A stretch of 64,000 nt of DNA from Whitmania pigra (GCA_021613335.1 JAJTWR010000329.1:519001-583000); one strand, 5' to 3'; shown: positions 16,944 through 33,394, counted from the first letter of the stretch. Translations and numbers: made by a program. Notes: generated from the sequence alone by a model not told the origin.

Positions 16944-17239
16944 TAATTAATGAGTAAAACTATTTATTATTATTATTTGTTGATATTTTTATCATTATAT
17001 ACAACTGAAATTTTTGGGAGCTCCCTTTGAAAGCACAATCCTCTCACTGTTTTCCAATTACCTTCAACGTTGCATCGAACCAGCTAAGTCTGTTGGTCAG
17101 AAGCTTCTGAGAAAAATATGATGGAGATCTGTCAATATTAATAAAGTAGTACTCTGCAACCTCACATAAAGATTGTTACGCATAACGAACATTTCCCGGG
17201 GTTGAATTTTCCGGCGGTTAATTTACCTGATCCCGATTT

Positions 17240-17684
17240 TCATGCTATAATATATTCAACTTCCTGAGACAATCCCAATAACCTAAACTTATTATTCAAA
17301 AAGCCCATCATGTCAATTATTGTTTGTTTACCACTAAATTCATTTAGTTTAGCAGCCAACTTTTGTTTTAATTCTGTTATCTTAAGTTCTTGTCTTTTAA
17401 TTTCATTATTCTCACTGGTATTCATCTTTTAATTTTGTTAAAAAAAGTTTCAAATTTTCATTTTTTGTACATCATTTAGTTCTTTGTTTTCGCTCTTCAT
17501 AAATTCATGGGCTTCCTTGTAGAACCAAAAACAACAAAGAAATGATTAATCACAAAGTTGGGCATCCCTTCAACATGTCATCAAATTAACAACAATAAAA
17601 TTAAATTATATAAATAAACACTAGCATCGACTCTCACCAGTTGGAGTTTTCTACTATGGAATTCCTCCATCACCTGGAGAGTTC
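17240..17684 (-). CDS. 3' part of an unidentified coiled-coil protein gene
   Basis: Three exons join in phase: 17684-17638, 17515-17471 and 17425-17240 (stop). The joined product is about 90 residues, rich in Glu, Lys, Leu, Asn and Gln (for example KRQELKITELKQKLAAKLNE), which predicts a coiled coil, followed by the C-terminus GLSQEVEYIIA. Consensus acceptors TATTTAG and CTACAAG and donors GTGAGA and GTACAA support splicing. I did not find the 5' exons upstream (17.7-19 kb). The short coiled coil and small exons recall small kinetochore or cytoskeletal subunits, but no family can be named. Confidence 0.45.
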
Positions 17685-18398
17685 CTAAATATACATAAAT
17701 TATTAACATTCCATCAAAGAATACCAGCATGCTAAAAAGACTCAAAAAAATTATTATTATTATTTAAACAAATTTATTATTTCACAATAAAGTTAAGTTA
17801 ATAAGCCAATAAAATTTAAAATTTAAAAAGTCAAAATAAAGTGAAGCATAATATGGTAGACTGTCATTAAAAAATAAATTAAACCTGAAAACAAAGACAT
17901 AATAAATTTGAACTGTGAGTCAAACGATTGAATTCACCAACATTATGATTATCGTCAGTTATGTTTTATGGTTAAAAACTAACACACTGTATACCTAGGG
18001 GCGGATCTAGAACAAGTGTTTATATCTCTACACGTCATCTCAATCTGGTAATGGAAAAGCAAAACAATAAATAAAAGCAAAACAATAATAATAATATGTT
18101 CATTGCTGATACGTTGGAAACTACATAAGCTACAAATACGGCTACCAAGGGAGGACCAAATGAGACTTGCCCAGGGGCAAGGTAATTTTCGAGAGCCTTC
18201 TTGGGTTTTAAAACTTTCGTTTTGCTTTTCTAATTCTAAATTGAAATAAGATAGAAATTTTTGAACTAGGAAACTCCTACCGCGGAGCGAAACGACATGG
18301 AATCATCAAAGGAGTGCCCCGTCATCAAACGTTTCGGCTCAAACTCCTGACGTTATCGAGGGGTGAGCCACACCCCTTGATCAGGCGGGTATTCACCA
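17685..18398. other. Non-coding stretch with GC-rich TE-like end
   Basis: No exons were found that join the coiled-coil fragment. At about 17999 the sequence AGGGGCGGATCTAGA resembles a common hAT-type terminus; no inverted partner was found. Confidence 0.4.
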
Positions 18399-18676
18399 TC
18401 ATTGAGCACCATCATCTCCAAGATGTACTCTCATGTTTTGCTTTAAAGTAATCTTTTGTACATGTCTCCACAAAAATGAATGTTTTAAACATACATGGAT
18501 TTCATGGTGTAACAGAGTTATTCCCATCAAGATGTTATTTCCACTCAAATCTCTGAGAATAATGTCAGAGGCTTCGATAGCTTTCTTGTGCGCAATGGTG
18601 TGCCCCATCGCTTGATTTGCTAATGCTGCAGGAAGGACTTCCTTGTCTGCCGAAGTCAAGTGGCAATTAACAAGTT
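18399..18676 (-). pseudogene. Relic of a Helitron-type PIF1 helicase
   Basis: The minus strand encodes AHKKAIEASDIILRDLSGN followed by ILMG. This matches the PIF1-helicase segment of Helitron Rep/Hel proteins just after the DEC(T/S)M motif, where the typical form is HKKAxEAxDRTLxDLR, then a two-to-four residue gap and GG. The motifs before and after it, including the GDFRQ motif, are absent and the frame soon ends. I infer a decayed fragment of a rolling-circle transposon. There is no evidence of activity. Confidence 0.55.
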
Positions 18677-19062
18677 CGTTTGGCGTTCGACGGTTAAAAT
18701 TTTAAAATTTTATAATGGCGTAATATAAAATATAAATAAATAAATATGTATATATATATATATAAATCTTTGTCTTGATAAGTCCAGATTTAGAATAACA
18801 ATAAATTCATTAATGCAGAAAAACGGAGAACTTAGGGAAAAAAAGTGGTACGAAATAACGTGATTTGTTGATTTCTTAATCAAAGTTTTCTGTTATACGC
18901 CTAGTTATCTTGGTAGGATAAATAAGGGGATAGCCAGAACTTTCAACATATAACACCTACAACTGCGTAACAATTATGCGGGATGCCTCATAAGTGTTTA
19001 ACAACCATTATAAAATAAACTAATTTCTTTCTAGCAACAAATCTTTTCGAAACTACTGAAGA

Positions 19063-23169
<4,107 letters not shown>

Positions 23170-24125
23170 AAATTAGTGTGGAATATCATGTTTATTATCA
23201 ACATTTGGATCTATTTATTTTTGACTAATAAACAAATCTTATAAGACATTTTATTTCAAATACCAAGAGCTTTACAGTAAAAAAGTTGGGTTTATGATTT
23301 TGATTATGTCCATCTAGTTTTTCCTTTTTAAAAGTTGGTGTCTTTTGGAAGAAGTAAAGTTTTTGTAGTTTGTTCCATGCTTTTTAGACGCTGCTTATTT
23401 GTTTCAGAACAACAATTGGGATTTATATTTTAATTAAATTAATATTTAATGCAGATTAGAAAATAGTAGTTTGCCCGGCCACTAGGAATCGACCGTGGTC
23501 ACATTTTTAGCCAGGGCCGGGACTGGGTAAAAACTACATGTTTAGATAAACTTTCTAACGTATTAACAGTGTAATGTCATGCTTTTCTTCAACTTTTTAA
23601 AACTATTTTCAATGCTAGCATGCAAATTAAATGATGAATGCAGTAATTCCATGATTTCAAGACTCATTTGTACACATGAAACTGTTTACTTCATTAACTA
23701 TCTTTAGTGATCAACCTTAATCAAAGTCTCAAGAGAAATTCAAACTTTTTGGGTCGCTTGTCTTTAGGATAGAAAGAAAAAGGTCACCTTAAAGTTTGGG
23801 TTTGCCACCCTTGGAAAAAGATGAAGCGGCATCTCTGTATTTTGGAAGGCTGAGAGAGAACAAGAGAATAAGTATAAGAAGGAACATGCAGGTATTTCGG
23901 ATGACTCTTTCCTTCTGAAAGATGTGTCCTAACGAGCTGCCAGGCATGACAAACTTGGATTGGCTGGATGGTTGGATGGACGGACGGATGGCCTACCTTC
24001 CAGCCCTTCTAAAGGCGTTTGACAAAAAATGTGAAAACATTACTGGTATTTTAAGAACAGATTATCTCACAATGTGTATTTCCAAGTATTGGATGAGTTT
24101 GTTTATCATAAGTTTTTTAAATTAA
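23170..24125. other. Intergenic, no gene recognised
   Basis: A GC-rich CAGGGCCGGGACTGG at about 23513 resembles the end of the MITE-like element at 15296, but no partner end was found. A plus-strand frame at 23922-24125 has no domain and no splice support. Confidence 0.45.
23227..23232 (+). promoter_or_regulatory. Polyadenylation signal AATAAA
   Basis: Canonical AATAAA 58 bp downstream of the stop codon of the 15-exon gene. Confidence 0.6.
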
Positions 24126-24290
24126 TACCAGGCGTCGTTAGACGCGTGATTAAGACTTTGGCCTTGGTGCGACTCCATTGGGAGTTCAAATCCCAGCCTC
24201 TCTCAAGAGCTTTTCTAGCTAATACCTGACGATGTTATTCCATAAAATGAAAGATTTTGGATTCAGACGTGGAATAAAAAAAGTGTCAAA
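24126..24290 (+). mobile_element. Possible tRNA-derived SINE
   Basis: A B-box-like GGAGTTCAAATCCC at 24181-24194 lies about 55 bp downstream of a tRNA-like 5' part (ACCAGGCGTCGTTAGACG). A short tail ending near GACGTGGAATAA follows. This layout suggests a tRNA-related SINE. The A box is poor and a cloverleaf could not be folded with confidence, so I do not call a tRNA gene. Confidence 0.35.
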
Positions 24291-24600
24291 ATTTCTTTTA
24301 CATGAATTATGACATTCGCTGGCTAAACCCGGTCTAAAATTTGCCGAGTCGCCAAAAAAGGAGGGGCATTGGCCGGGATCCCCGATCGATTTCAACCGAC
24401 CACGACTATTGATAGCCGAGGCCGAGTCGCGAGCTCGCCTAGTAAGTAATTAGAAAAGAAAAAGGGCGAAGTTCAAATTCAAAAAAGCAGGGATGAGATC
24501 TAAAAGTCCAAAAGATTATCGACGGCGATGATGATGATGACGACGACAATAATAATTAATAATAATAATAAATAATAATAAATTTATAACTTCATAATAA

Positions 24601-24967
24601 ATAATAATTTTAGATATTTTCTAATAGCATTTTTCTCTTATCACAGTAGAGTTTGAATGACTATTGATTACAACCGGATTATTCAAATGTCCAAACATAT
24701 AAGTTTACCGATGTAGAATCAGTTAAAAAGTTGCGAAAGGCTCGAATACACCAGAGCGGTGTTTCATTGGGAGTAGTATCCTTTCGAATGCCGTAATGAT
24801 TATTATCTCGAACAAAACGGCTCTTGTTACTTGATTTAAAATGAGCTCATATTAATAAATCGTTATTAGTTGAAGTGTCGAGAGGATTAAAAATTGCAAC
24901 ATTAACATTTTGAGGTTGCATCTCCGAATAAAATGTGTTTATAAACCTAAGTCGTGGATGGATTGTG
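24601..24967 (+). repeat. Dispersed repeat, copy 2 (about 367 bp)
   Basis: This is the second copy of the element at 15931-16337, in the same orientation and with moderate divergence and small indels. It is again preceded by a GATGATGACGACGAC stretch and AAT repeats (24525-24600). Confidence 0.85.
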
Positions 24968-25925
24968 CCGGGTGCTGATGTGAATCGATTGTTGTGTTCA
25001 GTAGCTCAAACTGACTACAGAAACGCGACTTGATAAATCTTTGAAAGAAGAGGGTTTGAGGACAAATGGAAGTTAGATTTTTTTTACTTTCAATTTTGCA
25101 TCGGACATCTTCGCGATGGATATGATGTATATGTTCGCTGTTTTAAGTATTTTAATAAATTAAGAATGTCTAATGGATGACAGCCTTCGTATGAAAGCGG
25201 TTTGTCTCAATTGATTTTCTGTTCGCTTGATCGAGTTACGTGCTTTTTCTCGTAATCCGAACAAAGGCAGAATTTGTCGTTTTAAATTGTAATAAAACAA
25301 ATTAGCTTGTCTTTGCATTGACACACACTATTTAAATGTGCTGAAAGCTTATTATTACAGTTGACTTTAATAATGCTTGAAAGCACTTGCTCGGTCATCT
25401 ATGGTTAGATGCATTTAAAATTTGTATTGGTTTTTTTGCTATTAGGTAATATCAATGTGATTACTACTGTTGAGTAATATTCTACATAATTGAGCATGAA
25501 CACATAGTCGCTGTTGCCTGCTATAAGTTTCTCATTTGCTCGGAGTTAACAAAGTTAAAGTTTATGAATTTAAAAATCGTGTCACATTGAATGACCCCAA
25601 GGCATCTGTTTCACAATTACTCAATTTTAATCTTATATTTACTGTTTTAATTGCTTTCATCTTAAACTATTTCTAGGAAATATGTCATTAATAATTACTT
25701 ATTTTATAGAAAGCTGTTGCTGGTGCTAATATTTCTTCTTATTGACATCCTTTGTTGATTATCTTGAATTGCAATTTTAATAAGTTATGCTTCGGCTTTG
25801 TAATGTCACTGAACGACCTCAATGATATCAAACTAATGCAGTCAATTTGCACATGCATTGGAATGTTCATCAAATTTGGTATGTAAAGTTCTTTCTGGTA
25901 CATTAGCTGTGGTTTATTCTTGCAG
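24968..25925. other. 5' flank or intron of the SLC45-like gene
   Basis: AT-rich. No upstream coding exon in the required phase was found. A strong acceptor (TTATTCTTGCAG) ends at 25925. The stretch may be an intron of the 5' UTR. Confidence 0.5.
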
Positions 25926-25991
25926 AACAATGCAGTAACAAAGTCTGTAGGACGAAGAAGTGCGTCGTTCGAAAGCAACAGGACCTCAGAC

Positions 25992-27898
25992 ATGACCGTC
26001 CAGCCGTCGTCCATAGTCGTTGACGTCGGCGCCAGTCGAAACGTTAAAAGAATGAGCTTCGTCAGACTACTCTGTCTCAACGCCGTCGTTTGTGGCATAG
26101 AATTTTGTGGAAGCGCTGCATTCTGCTTCATCCCGCCCATGCTCCTGAAGATCGGAATAGGCGAACAGAACATGTCCCTGGTGCTCGGAGTGGGTCCTCT
26201 CATGGGTTTCTTCGTGGTTCCTTTGATCGGGAGATGGAGCGACAGGTGCTACAGCAGGTTTGGACGCAGAAGACCGTTCATCTTCGTTCTCAGCGTGGTT
26301 CTTATTTTATCTCTTCTGGTGCTCATGTCTGCGAAGTTCATCGGAGCGTACGTTTTCGGCAAAGAACTCGGTCAGGCCGTTTCCGTCTGTTTGTTGGTCG
26401 TCGGATCCATTTTTCTCGACTTTACTTGTCAAGTTTGCCTCACCCCCTGCGAAGCTCTGCTCTCTGACCTTAGCAAGGATACCAACCAACACGGTCGCTG
26501 TTTTACAATTTATTCGTTCATGGTGAGCTTCGGGGGTTGCATAGGATATTTGATCACCGCTCTTGACTGGAGCAACAATTTCTTGGGAAGTTTTTTTGAC
26601 AGCCAAGAAAATTGTATCTTCTTTCTGCTCATACTTTTGTTTTCTGCCAGCTTGATTCTCACTTTTATAGCAGCAAAGGAGGTTCCTTTGATTGAGTTAC
26701 AAAAAATATCAGAAGCGAAAAAATCCGGACAGGTGAAATCTCGTCCCGTGGACGGAGATTATGCGAACGACGACGTGTCCAAAGAAGATTCGTTTTCCAA
26801 TTCTTTGTTAAAGAATGACTTGGATTCCTTAACTCAGCTTCCATTATCAAGCTGGTCATTCAAAAGTATTTCGAGCCTTAAAACGTTTGTCACAGTAAAG
26901 TTGTATTCTCTTCTGCCCGAGGTACTCAAACAACTCCTCGATGTACCTTTCGCTCTCAGGAGACTGGCCCTTGCCAATTTCTGCAGCTGGACGTCCATCA
27001 TGATCTTCAACCTGTTCTACACGGACTTCGTGGGGCAGGCCATTTACCACGGGGATCCGAACGCGTCCGAGGGCTCGGACCTTCGAAAATCCTACGACGA
27101 AGGTGTTCGGATGGGCAGCTGGGGTCTTCTGTGGCATTGCATTTTGTCAGCCGTTTATGCCGCCTTCATCGATCGAGTCATCTCCGCTTTCAACCTCCAG
27201 GTTGTTTATTTTCTGGGAATGGTGTCGTTCACCCTTTCCATTTTCATCATGATGTTTTCATCGAACATCTGGCTTGCCAACTTTTGTGCCACATGCACTG
27301 GATTTGGTTTTGCGACTCTGACTACTGTGCCTTACCTGCTTCTCACTTCATACCATGATAATGTCGAAGTGAGTGCTTCTTTTGCATTGTCACATGAAAG
27401 ATAGTGCAAAACCAATTTAATTGAGATATTTCAATTATTTTTTATTATTTAAAATTTCATTGGTATAAAGTTCAAATTTTGCTATTTTTGATTAATGTGA
27501 GATGCTGATGAAGTTTTATTGCCTCTGACATTTGCCAGCAGAATTTTAGATAAGTGCAAAAAAAGATGTGATTTGTTTGAACAGAGCGATCGATGTTTGG
27601 GAGTTTTCACGTGGGCAATCTGTCGTTTCAGGTGTTTTTCTGCGACACCTACAAGGGCTTCAATGTGCCCAGCAGGGGCATGGGAACAGACCTCTCTACC
27701 TTGGACAGTGCCTACTTCCTCTCTCAGGTGATGCTGACTTCGTTCATGGGATACATCGTGCAGAAGAGCGAAAGCGTCTTGTCCTACGTCGTCTGCTCCT
27801 TCGTCATGGGACTCCTGTCGTGTTTCTGCATCTGCAGGATCGTCCACGAACCTCATCACATGACAAAACACATGAGCACAAGCAAAGTGTGCAGATGA
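25992..27898 (+). CDS. SLC45-family (sucrose/proton symporter-like) transporter
   Basis: Twelve-helix MFS transporter of about 547 residues in two coding exons: 25992-27368 (donor GAA|GTGAGT) and 27632-27898 (stop TGA). The family hallmark in the TM2-TM3 loop, RWSDRCYSRFGRRRPFI, is intact. Other SLC45 features are the start LCLNAVVCGIEFCGSAAFCF (TM1), GGCIGYLITALDW (TM5 region), the long cytoplasmic loop after TM6 (about residues 226-305) and the C-terminal RGMGTDLSTLDSAYFLSQ. Family members move sugars or related solutes with protons in animals; substrate cannot be read here. The first coding exon is open from the acceptor at 25925, so an upstream exon could supply an earlier start. I chose ATG 25992 as the first in-frame Met, leaving about 18 residues before MSFVRLL at TM1. 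The last residues (KVCR) are not a recognisable sorting signal. Confidence 0.88.
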
Positions 27899-28878
27899 AC
27901 TTGTGCGATGTGCTCTATGCATTGTTCTTTTAATTCTCATCATCATCGTCATCATCGTCACCATCATCAACATCTTCTTGTTCTTTGAGTTTTCTGTCTC
28001 ATGCAATCATGGTCTTCTGTTTATATAGAGAATTATTTATTGGGATATATTTTCCTTGCAGTATTATCATTCTAACAGACCATGTTTTGTTACGATTTTG
28101 TTACGATTGTTGTTCAAGTCGGCGACCCTTTTGAGCTCGTTCGATGTTGTAAGTGTGACGTTTCTGCCTCTTTTCGGGAACACGAGTCAACATTCTTCGG
28201 CGATCGTTTGATAATCATGTTTGCTTTTACTTGATACAGCATGCAATGTATTTTGGGATTAAAATTTTCATTCCCTTTCACAACAGAAGTTGTCCTCGGG
28301 CATTTTTTTTGTTGCTTGGGATCCTCTCATTGATCTTGTTGAGACTATGTTGCAATCAATGTAATGCACAGATGGGTGCAACACCTGGCTGAAATATGAT
28401 CGATAACACCGTCTTAACATTAAATGCATAACGTGTACAGTGCACAAAGAAAGGGTGAAATGCAGTGAGGGTGGCAGTGATTTATTTGCATTGCAAGCAA
28501 AAAATCAAATAAATTGGAGTTTCTCCGAAGTTACGTCACAATCTTCTGATGAAACTGAGCATCAAGTCAGCAGTCCAAAATAATTCAGCAGTCTCGTATT
28601 TGTGGTCAAATAATTTCACATTGCGTGAAAACTCGTTTTTGTCGTGTGTTTTTAAGTATCAAATCAGTTAGCCTCATAAAAATGGTTGAGTGACATTTGG
28701 TTCAATTTGGAGAAAATCAGGAAACTGCAGGAAGTAAGTATGTCGCGTGCTATTCCACCTGATTGACTCTTCATTGACAATCCAGCTCGTATCCTTTCGT
28801 CTTTGAAAAATAAGATGCGCCATTATATTATTTAATTGCCTGCCATTAATTACAATGATATAATTATGTAGAGAATCA

Positions 28879-28966
<88 letters not shown>

Positions 28967-29010
28967 TATTATTATTATTATTATTATAATTATTATTATT
29001 TCAACTCGAT
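27899..29010. other. Intergenic with (ATT)n tract
   Basis: This is the SLC45-like 3' flank, then unique sequence, then an (ATT)n tract at about 28880-28990. I looked on the minus strand for a further exon of the CUB gene, which should be in phase 1, and found none I could support. Confidence 0.5.
28880..28990. repeat. (ATT)n microsatellite
   Basis: About 110 bp of ATT units with two ATAT interruptions. Confidence 0.93.
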
Positions 29011-32000
29011 TCAAAAATAATTTTTCAGGGAGATAAAAGATAACTGAAACTTTGAAGCACCTTTGTGCTTCGGAAAGAATCTGTATGAAGCTCTGAAGCC
29101 CGTGGCATCGTAGCGATCGTTTGACCTGAAAGTAACCCTAAAGAAACTCCCGTCACTCAGATACTTGTGATGTCTCCTGGGCGCATCTATGTTCGATCCA
29201 CACAGAGGAAGAAGTTTCCGATCGCTGAGAGGGGCATCAAAGTTCGATAGTTCAATGGAGTCACTCAATGTCTCAGGACCACAGCTGAAAGTCGAAACGA
29301 TAGACTCAAATGAATGTCCGAGGAAATCCGAAAACACGCCCAAAGTAACCACTATGGGATAATGCCATCGACGTCCAGGTATGAAAATAGAGTTTCCACA
29401 CGTTCGTTGACCCTTGCGTAAAACTTGTAGTGGCACTCCACATTTCTCGGGTAGAGACCTGGAAAATTTGGAGAGTGGAAGGAACCGTTTTGAGCCTTGG
29501 AACTGTTGTAGGAAAAGGAACATTCTGCACAAAATACAACATTATTTAATAATTTTTTAATCATAACCGGGATTTTGATCATAAGAAGCCATCACAAAAA
29601 GTTAAAAACAAAAAAGTTTTATTCAAATACATGTTGCTATCAAAATATCTGACCTCCCAAGATTAGCTGATCTCCTGAGTCAATACCAAAATCTGAAATG
29701 ACTGAATGGATGAGTTTGTTGAAAATTTCTGGGAATTCTTACCCACCGCTTGTGAAAGAAAATTTGGCTTTAAATCCACGAAATAAGCCAGTCTCTTTGT
29801 CCCTGCTCCCCTTCATGACGAGCGCCAAACTGCCTCCGAGAGCCATAATACCTGGAGGCTTGCCGTCCCCACAAAATATACCCAGTTCGTCCAGTTGGGT
29901 TGAAGAATTCGTCAAGGAAATCGTCAACGAATCTAGATCTCTGCAACTGAAAGTATAATTTCATAAACATAATTCTTAAAAAAATATTAGCAACAGTTAT
30001 CATTGGCTACTTGGAATAGCCGAAGAGAATACAAAACCGCTTGATTCATTGTTCTTATAACAATATCCAATCAGTTTACATCAATAATAATTATAATTTC
30101 TCTCCACACCATAACCTCATATAATTTCAAGCCAACACAAAAATATAATTTAAATAAATACACGAAAGAATGACAAAATCAGGATTGTGGTATCTTTAAT
30201 ATTTTCTTTTGAGAGGAAATAATATCTGGTCTCGGCGGAACCATGAATCACCAAATGGGATGTTTTCGGAAATTTGCACCGTATGCACTAAAAGTCCTTC
30301 GGCTGTGGAGATAGCAAGCTGATAAGAGTCCATTCAATGATGGATTGAAGATGAGACAAGGGTTCTTACTGTTCTGGGTGAGTGATTTGGTAGCTATTGA
30401 CGTTAATGACGACTGACGTAAATTATGGTTATGACATTCATAACATATCCTGTATAATGTCATGTTATGCATCAATAAATCGTTGTTGATATTACTATTA
30501 TTTATATAAAGAATCTGTAGTAAATAGAATATAAATAAATTTATTTAAATAAATAAAAATTTTAATTAAAAAAAACACAAATTTAGATAACAAATCAAGT
30601 GTTACATCGGAAAAAATAAGAATAATTTAAATAATCAATTATTTATAAAATAAACTTAAGAATGCGGAACAATCATCAATCAGCTTTTGGAGACAGCCGT
30701 AGTAATTTGGAGACATGGGAAACCTTATCAGAGATTATTTCAAAATAATTCGAAGATAATTGCTTTGGATTTTTTTACACGAGTGCAATTAAATTCTTGA
30801 TTACTTGATTAGTGGCGATTAACGTCACAATGCGATTGAAAAAGTCTTTCATACTCGTGTGAACCGCGGTAGATTTGAGAAGAATTTCTTTTCAAGTCAA
30901 AGTCGAGGAAAGTCAGTTGAATTTGTTGATGTTGTTGGCCCACCAAGATGAAGCTGCAAGTTTGACTCCACGAATGAGACCTAGGATATCCAGGGCTTGA
31001 TATTTCTCCCTGTTCGGTGGAGGCGCCACTAATGGAATGATTACAACCTGAATGACAAAGAGTTTCTTGCGATGCGATCTAAGGCTGTTAATTTAATCAA
31101 TTTAATTAAAAAGAATGAATTGTTGTTTGATAAATTTAATTAATTGAGCTTATTGATGTTGCAAAGGCATGACATCTCCACGCAAACTCACTGGACTGAT
31201 TCGCAGAAGAAAGGAGATTTTCAATCAAAACATTCTCCGAATTCGCGGAATTGGGTGAGTTCTGTGCGAGTTGTTCGAGAGCCAACCTATTAAGTTGATT
31301 GAAAGTCACGACTTGCAATACGGGGGTTGCCGTCTCGATTTTCCTCCTCTCGAAGCGAAAATTTGCAGCGAATCCCTGGAACGATGCTCGGGAAGCGATC
31401 GTGAAGTCGACGAAAATGTTTTCCTCGCTTGATTTAACCACGGCTTCCTCGGGCGCCTTCAGAGAACCGCAGAATCGCTTCAAAACTTTTGCCGAATCGA
31501 AAATTCCATCTCGAATCGTTATCATGGCTGTTTGTCTGTCCGTGGATCGAAATTCATTCGAACACCTGCAATAGAAAGTTGAGAATGGCTGTTTATCGCT
31601 AGCAGAATCACCCGATAGGTTCGATTGAATAGGTTCAAATCTTGATCAGAGAAGTTACTTGAGAGGGGTCGAGCTAAGTTGGATGCTGGTGAAGTTGAGA
31701 ATGACTTGTTCGTCTGGGGTGCCGTGGAAGAAATACCTGCAGGAAGTGGACGGGGGATGGGGAAATCCCGGTGAAAAAAATGACCTTGCCCTCGATGGAA
31801 GGGCGGTCGAACGGAACTCGTAAACACATCCCGACGACCACCGCTGCACTCCTTCCCTCATGTCAAACTTGGCTGAAATTGGAAAGAATCAATAATCGCT
31901 AATTAACCAATCACTTCCGACAGACGCCTACATTTTTCTAGGAAGCGATAACGAGCTTTGAAGCCGGAGAAGGAATCCGACCGTTCGTTCTCTGAGTGGA

Positions 32001-33394
32001 ATTCAATGATAAGGCTACGATTGGTAGAGAAGTAAGATTTGTCTATCGAAGACAAACTCCCGCAGAGTTCAAAGTTTGAGGTCATTTCGTTGCTCATTTC
32101 TGGTCTTTCGAGGTCGAGAAAAAGGCGAAGGAAATCCGAACATCTGAGACAACAAGTTTGTAGTTAATTTTTGTATATAGTTTATATTTTATATAGTTTA
32201 TAATAGTTTATAATTAATTCATGTGTATTTACATTCACAGAACGAGCAGTCATTGCAGGTGAGAACAAAAAATGTTCACCTGTCCTTGGAAGGAGGCGGA
32301 AGATGGAAGTGTTCGAAGGAAATTTCTACCGTTTCGTTGGCGTCTCCTATGAAGGTGTACAGGATGCATGACGTCATGGGGGGATATTTTAGGGGGAAGT
32401 TTGGAGAAGTGAAAATGCCCTGGCTGCCCCCGTAACTCTCGAAAACCAAACATTCGCAACCTGTTGTAATTTTGTTTTTAACAATTTCTTTCTGAATAAT
32501 AACAAATCCACTTGTTCTAGAACAGTGTTTAATAAAATTTTATAAAAAAAAAACATGCATTTTAAGTGGTATATGATTCCTTTCATCACTGTGATAAATA
32601 TTATCTTGAGTTACATTGAGTTGTAATAATTATTATCTTAAGGTCATATTAGAGCAACGTTGCAAGATTTTTTTTTTATCGCTAATGTGAGCAATCGTGA
32701 AACGTGATGGAGCTTTTTGATGCATCATCGCCGAAACGTCTGCTCATGCAGGGAATAAATTCTCTTCCTCGCTAGTAATTGAAACAATCTATTTGCGTGC
32801 TTCAAATTCAATTCACCGAGCAACAACTGATCGAAGTCAGCTTTTTGTTTCCTCCTCTGGAAATTAGTACAACCCTCTGCGACCGAGTAAATTTCGACGC
32901 ACGAAGCTTTTCAATTCCAGCAATTTTATCCGCTCTTCATCGAACAAAAGTAAAAGAATTTGTTGTCACGGGATTTGAGGCTCACGTGATGCAACAATCA
33001 ATAAACTACAGGAGGAGTTATTCTGACCATCCCCATGAAATGAGAGAGAGAATTTTACATCGAAATGAAGGGAATTAAACTTTTATCTCCTCAAAAATAA
33101 TTATGTTTTGAACATAAAGGTAAAAAATGGTCTCTAAAAACGTAAAAGTAAAAAATCAAGGCAAGAATTGCACGAGAAAATATTGGTAAAATTGGTAAAA
33201 ACGCACCCTTCTCGATGTGGTACGAACTCTCGTAGGCCACGCAAACCTCGCTTTTTTGACCTGAAAAATATCGGCGTTGCCTTCAGGCGGATGTTGATTT
33301 AATGATCGACAACACCATTCCAACCTGACACAGGGGAAGAGAGCCACAAAGGGGGCAAAAACATGAGCAGGATTGACAGGGTCAGAAACATCAT
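29011..33394 (-). CDS. Secreted protein with four CUB domains (suppressor-of-lurcher-like)
   Basis: About 647 residues in ten exons: 33394-33325, 33260-33207, 32460-32280, 32143-31932, 31872-31659, 31565-31192, 31047-30855, 29946-29747, 29524-29353 and 29284-29011. All phases agree. The start MMFLTLSILLMFLPPLWL is a signal peptide. Four CUB domains follow, each split by one phase-2 intron just before a conserved Cys. Recognisable pieces are GIFTSPNFPLKYPP...C, SFFSPGFPHPPSTSC, GEISSPGYPRSHSWSQTC and GSFHSPNFPGLYPRNVEC, with matching LCGS/FCGS and GFxAxxRF second halves. CUB domains bind proteins extracellularly. Multi-CUB proteins of the SOL/LEV-10/Neto type modulate neuronal receptors, and the layout fits that group, but no transmembrane segment is seen. 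The frame stops at 29011. A phase-1 donor at AAAG|GTGCTT (about 29058) matches other CUB boundaries, so the true 3' end may lie in an exon I could not find. Confidence 0.85.
32720..33078 (+). pseudogene. Isochorismatase-like hydrolase relic inside a CUB-gene intron
   Basis: The plus strand encodes VKEFVVTGFEAHVMQQS, close to the isochorismatase-domain motif with consensus V(x)VVLxGIEAHVCxQxT. Just upstream are FSIPAIL (consensus FSM) and FTEQQ (consensus VTEQ), in the right order. Upstream of about 32779 the frame is broken by stop codons, and the domain's start (Asp of the catalytic triad) and the conserved Cys are missing; Met stands at the Cys position. I infer a decayed copy, antisense in the intron between CUB-gene exons 2 and 3. 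It might instead be an exon of an unrecognised gene. Confidence 0.35.

Noticed and set aside
24126..24200. Functional tRNA gene
   Set aside because: The B box is good but the A box and stems do not form a credible cloverleaf; a SINE relic is more likely.
25739..26606. Several ORFs overlapping the SLC45-like exon (both strands)
   Set aside because: They are shadows in other frames; the 25992-27368 frame has clear MFS/SLC45 motifs.
30248..30475. An additional exon in the third CUB domain, minus strand
   Set aside because: A phase-matched direct join exists between 30855 (GA|GTATGA) and 29946, giving a normal D-C junction as in the other CUB domains; the extra exon is unnecessary.
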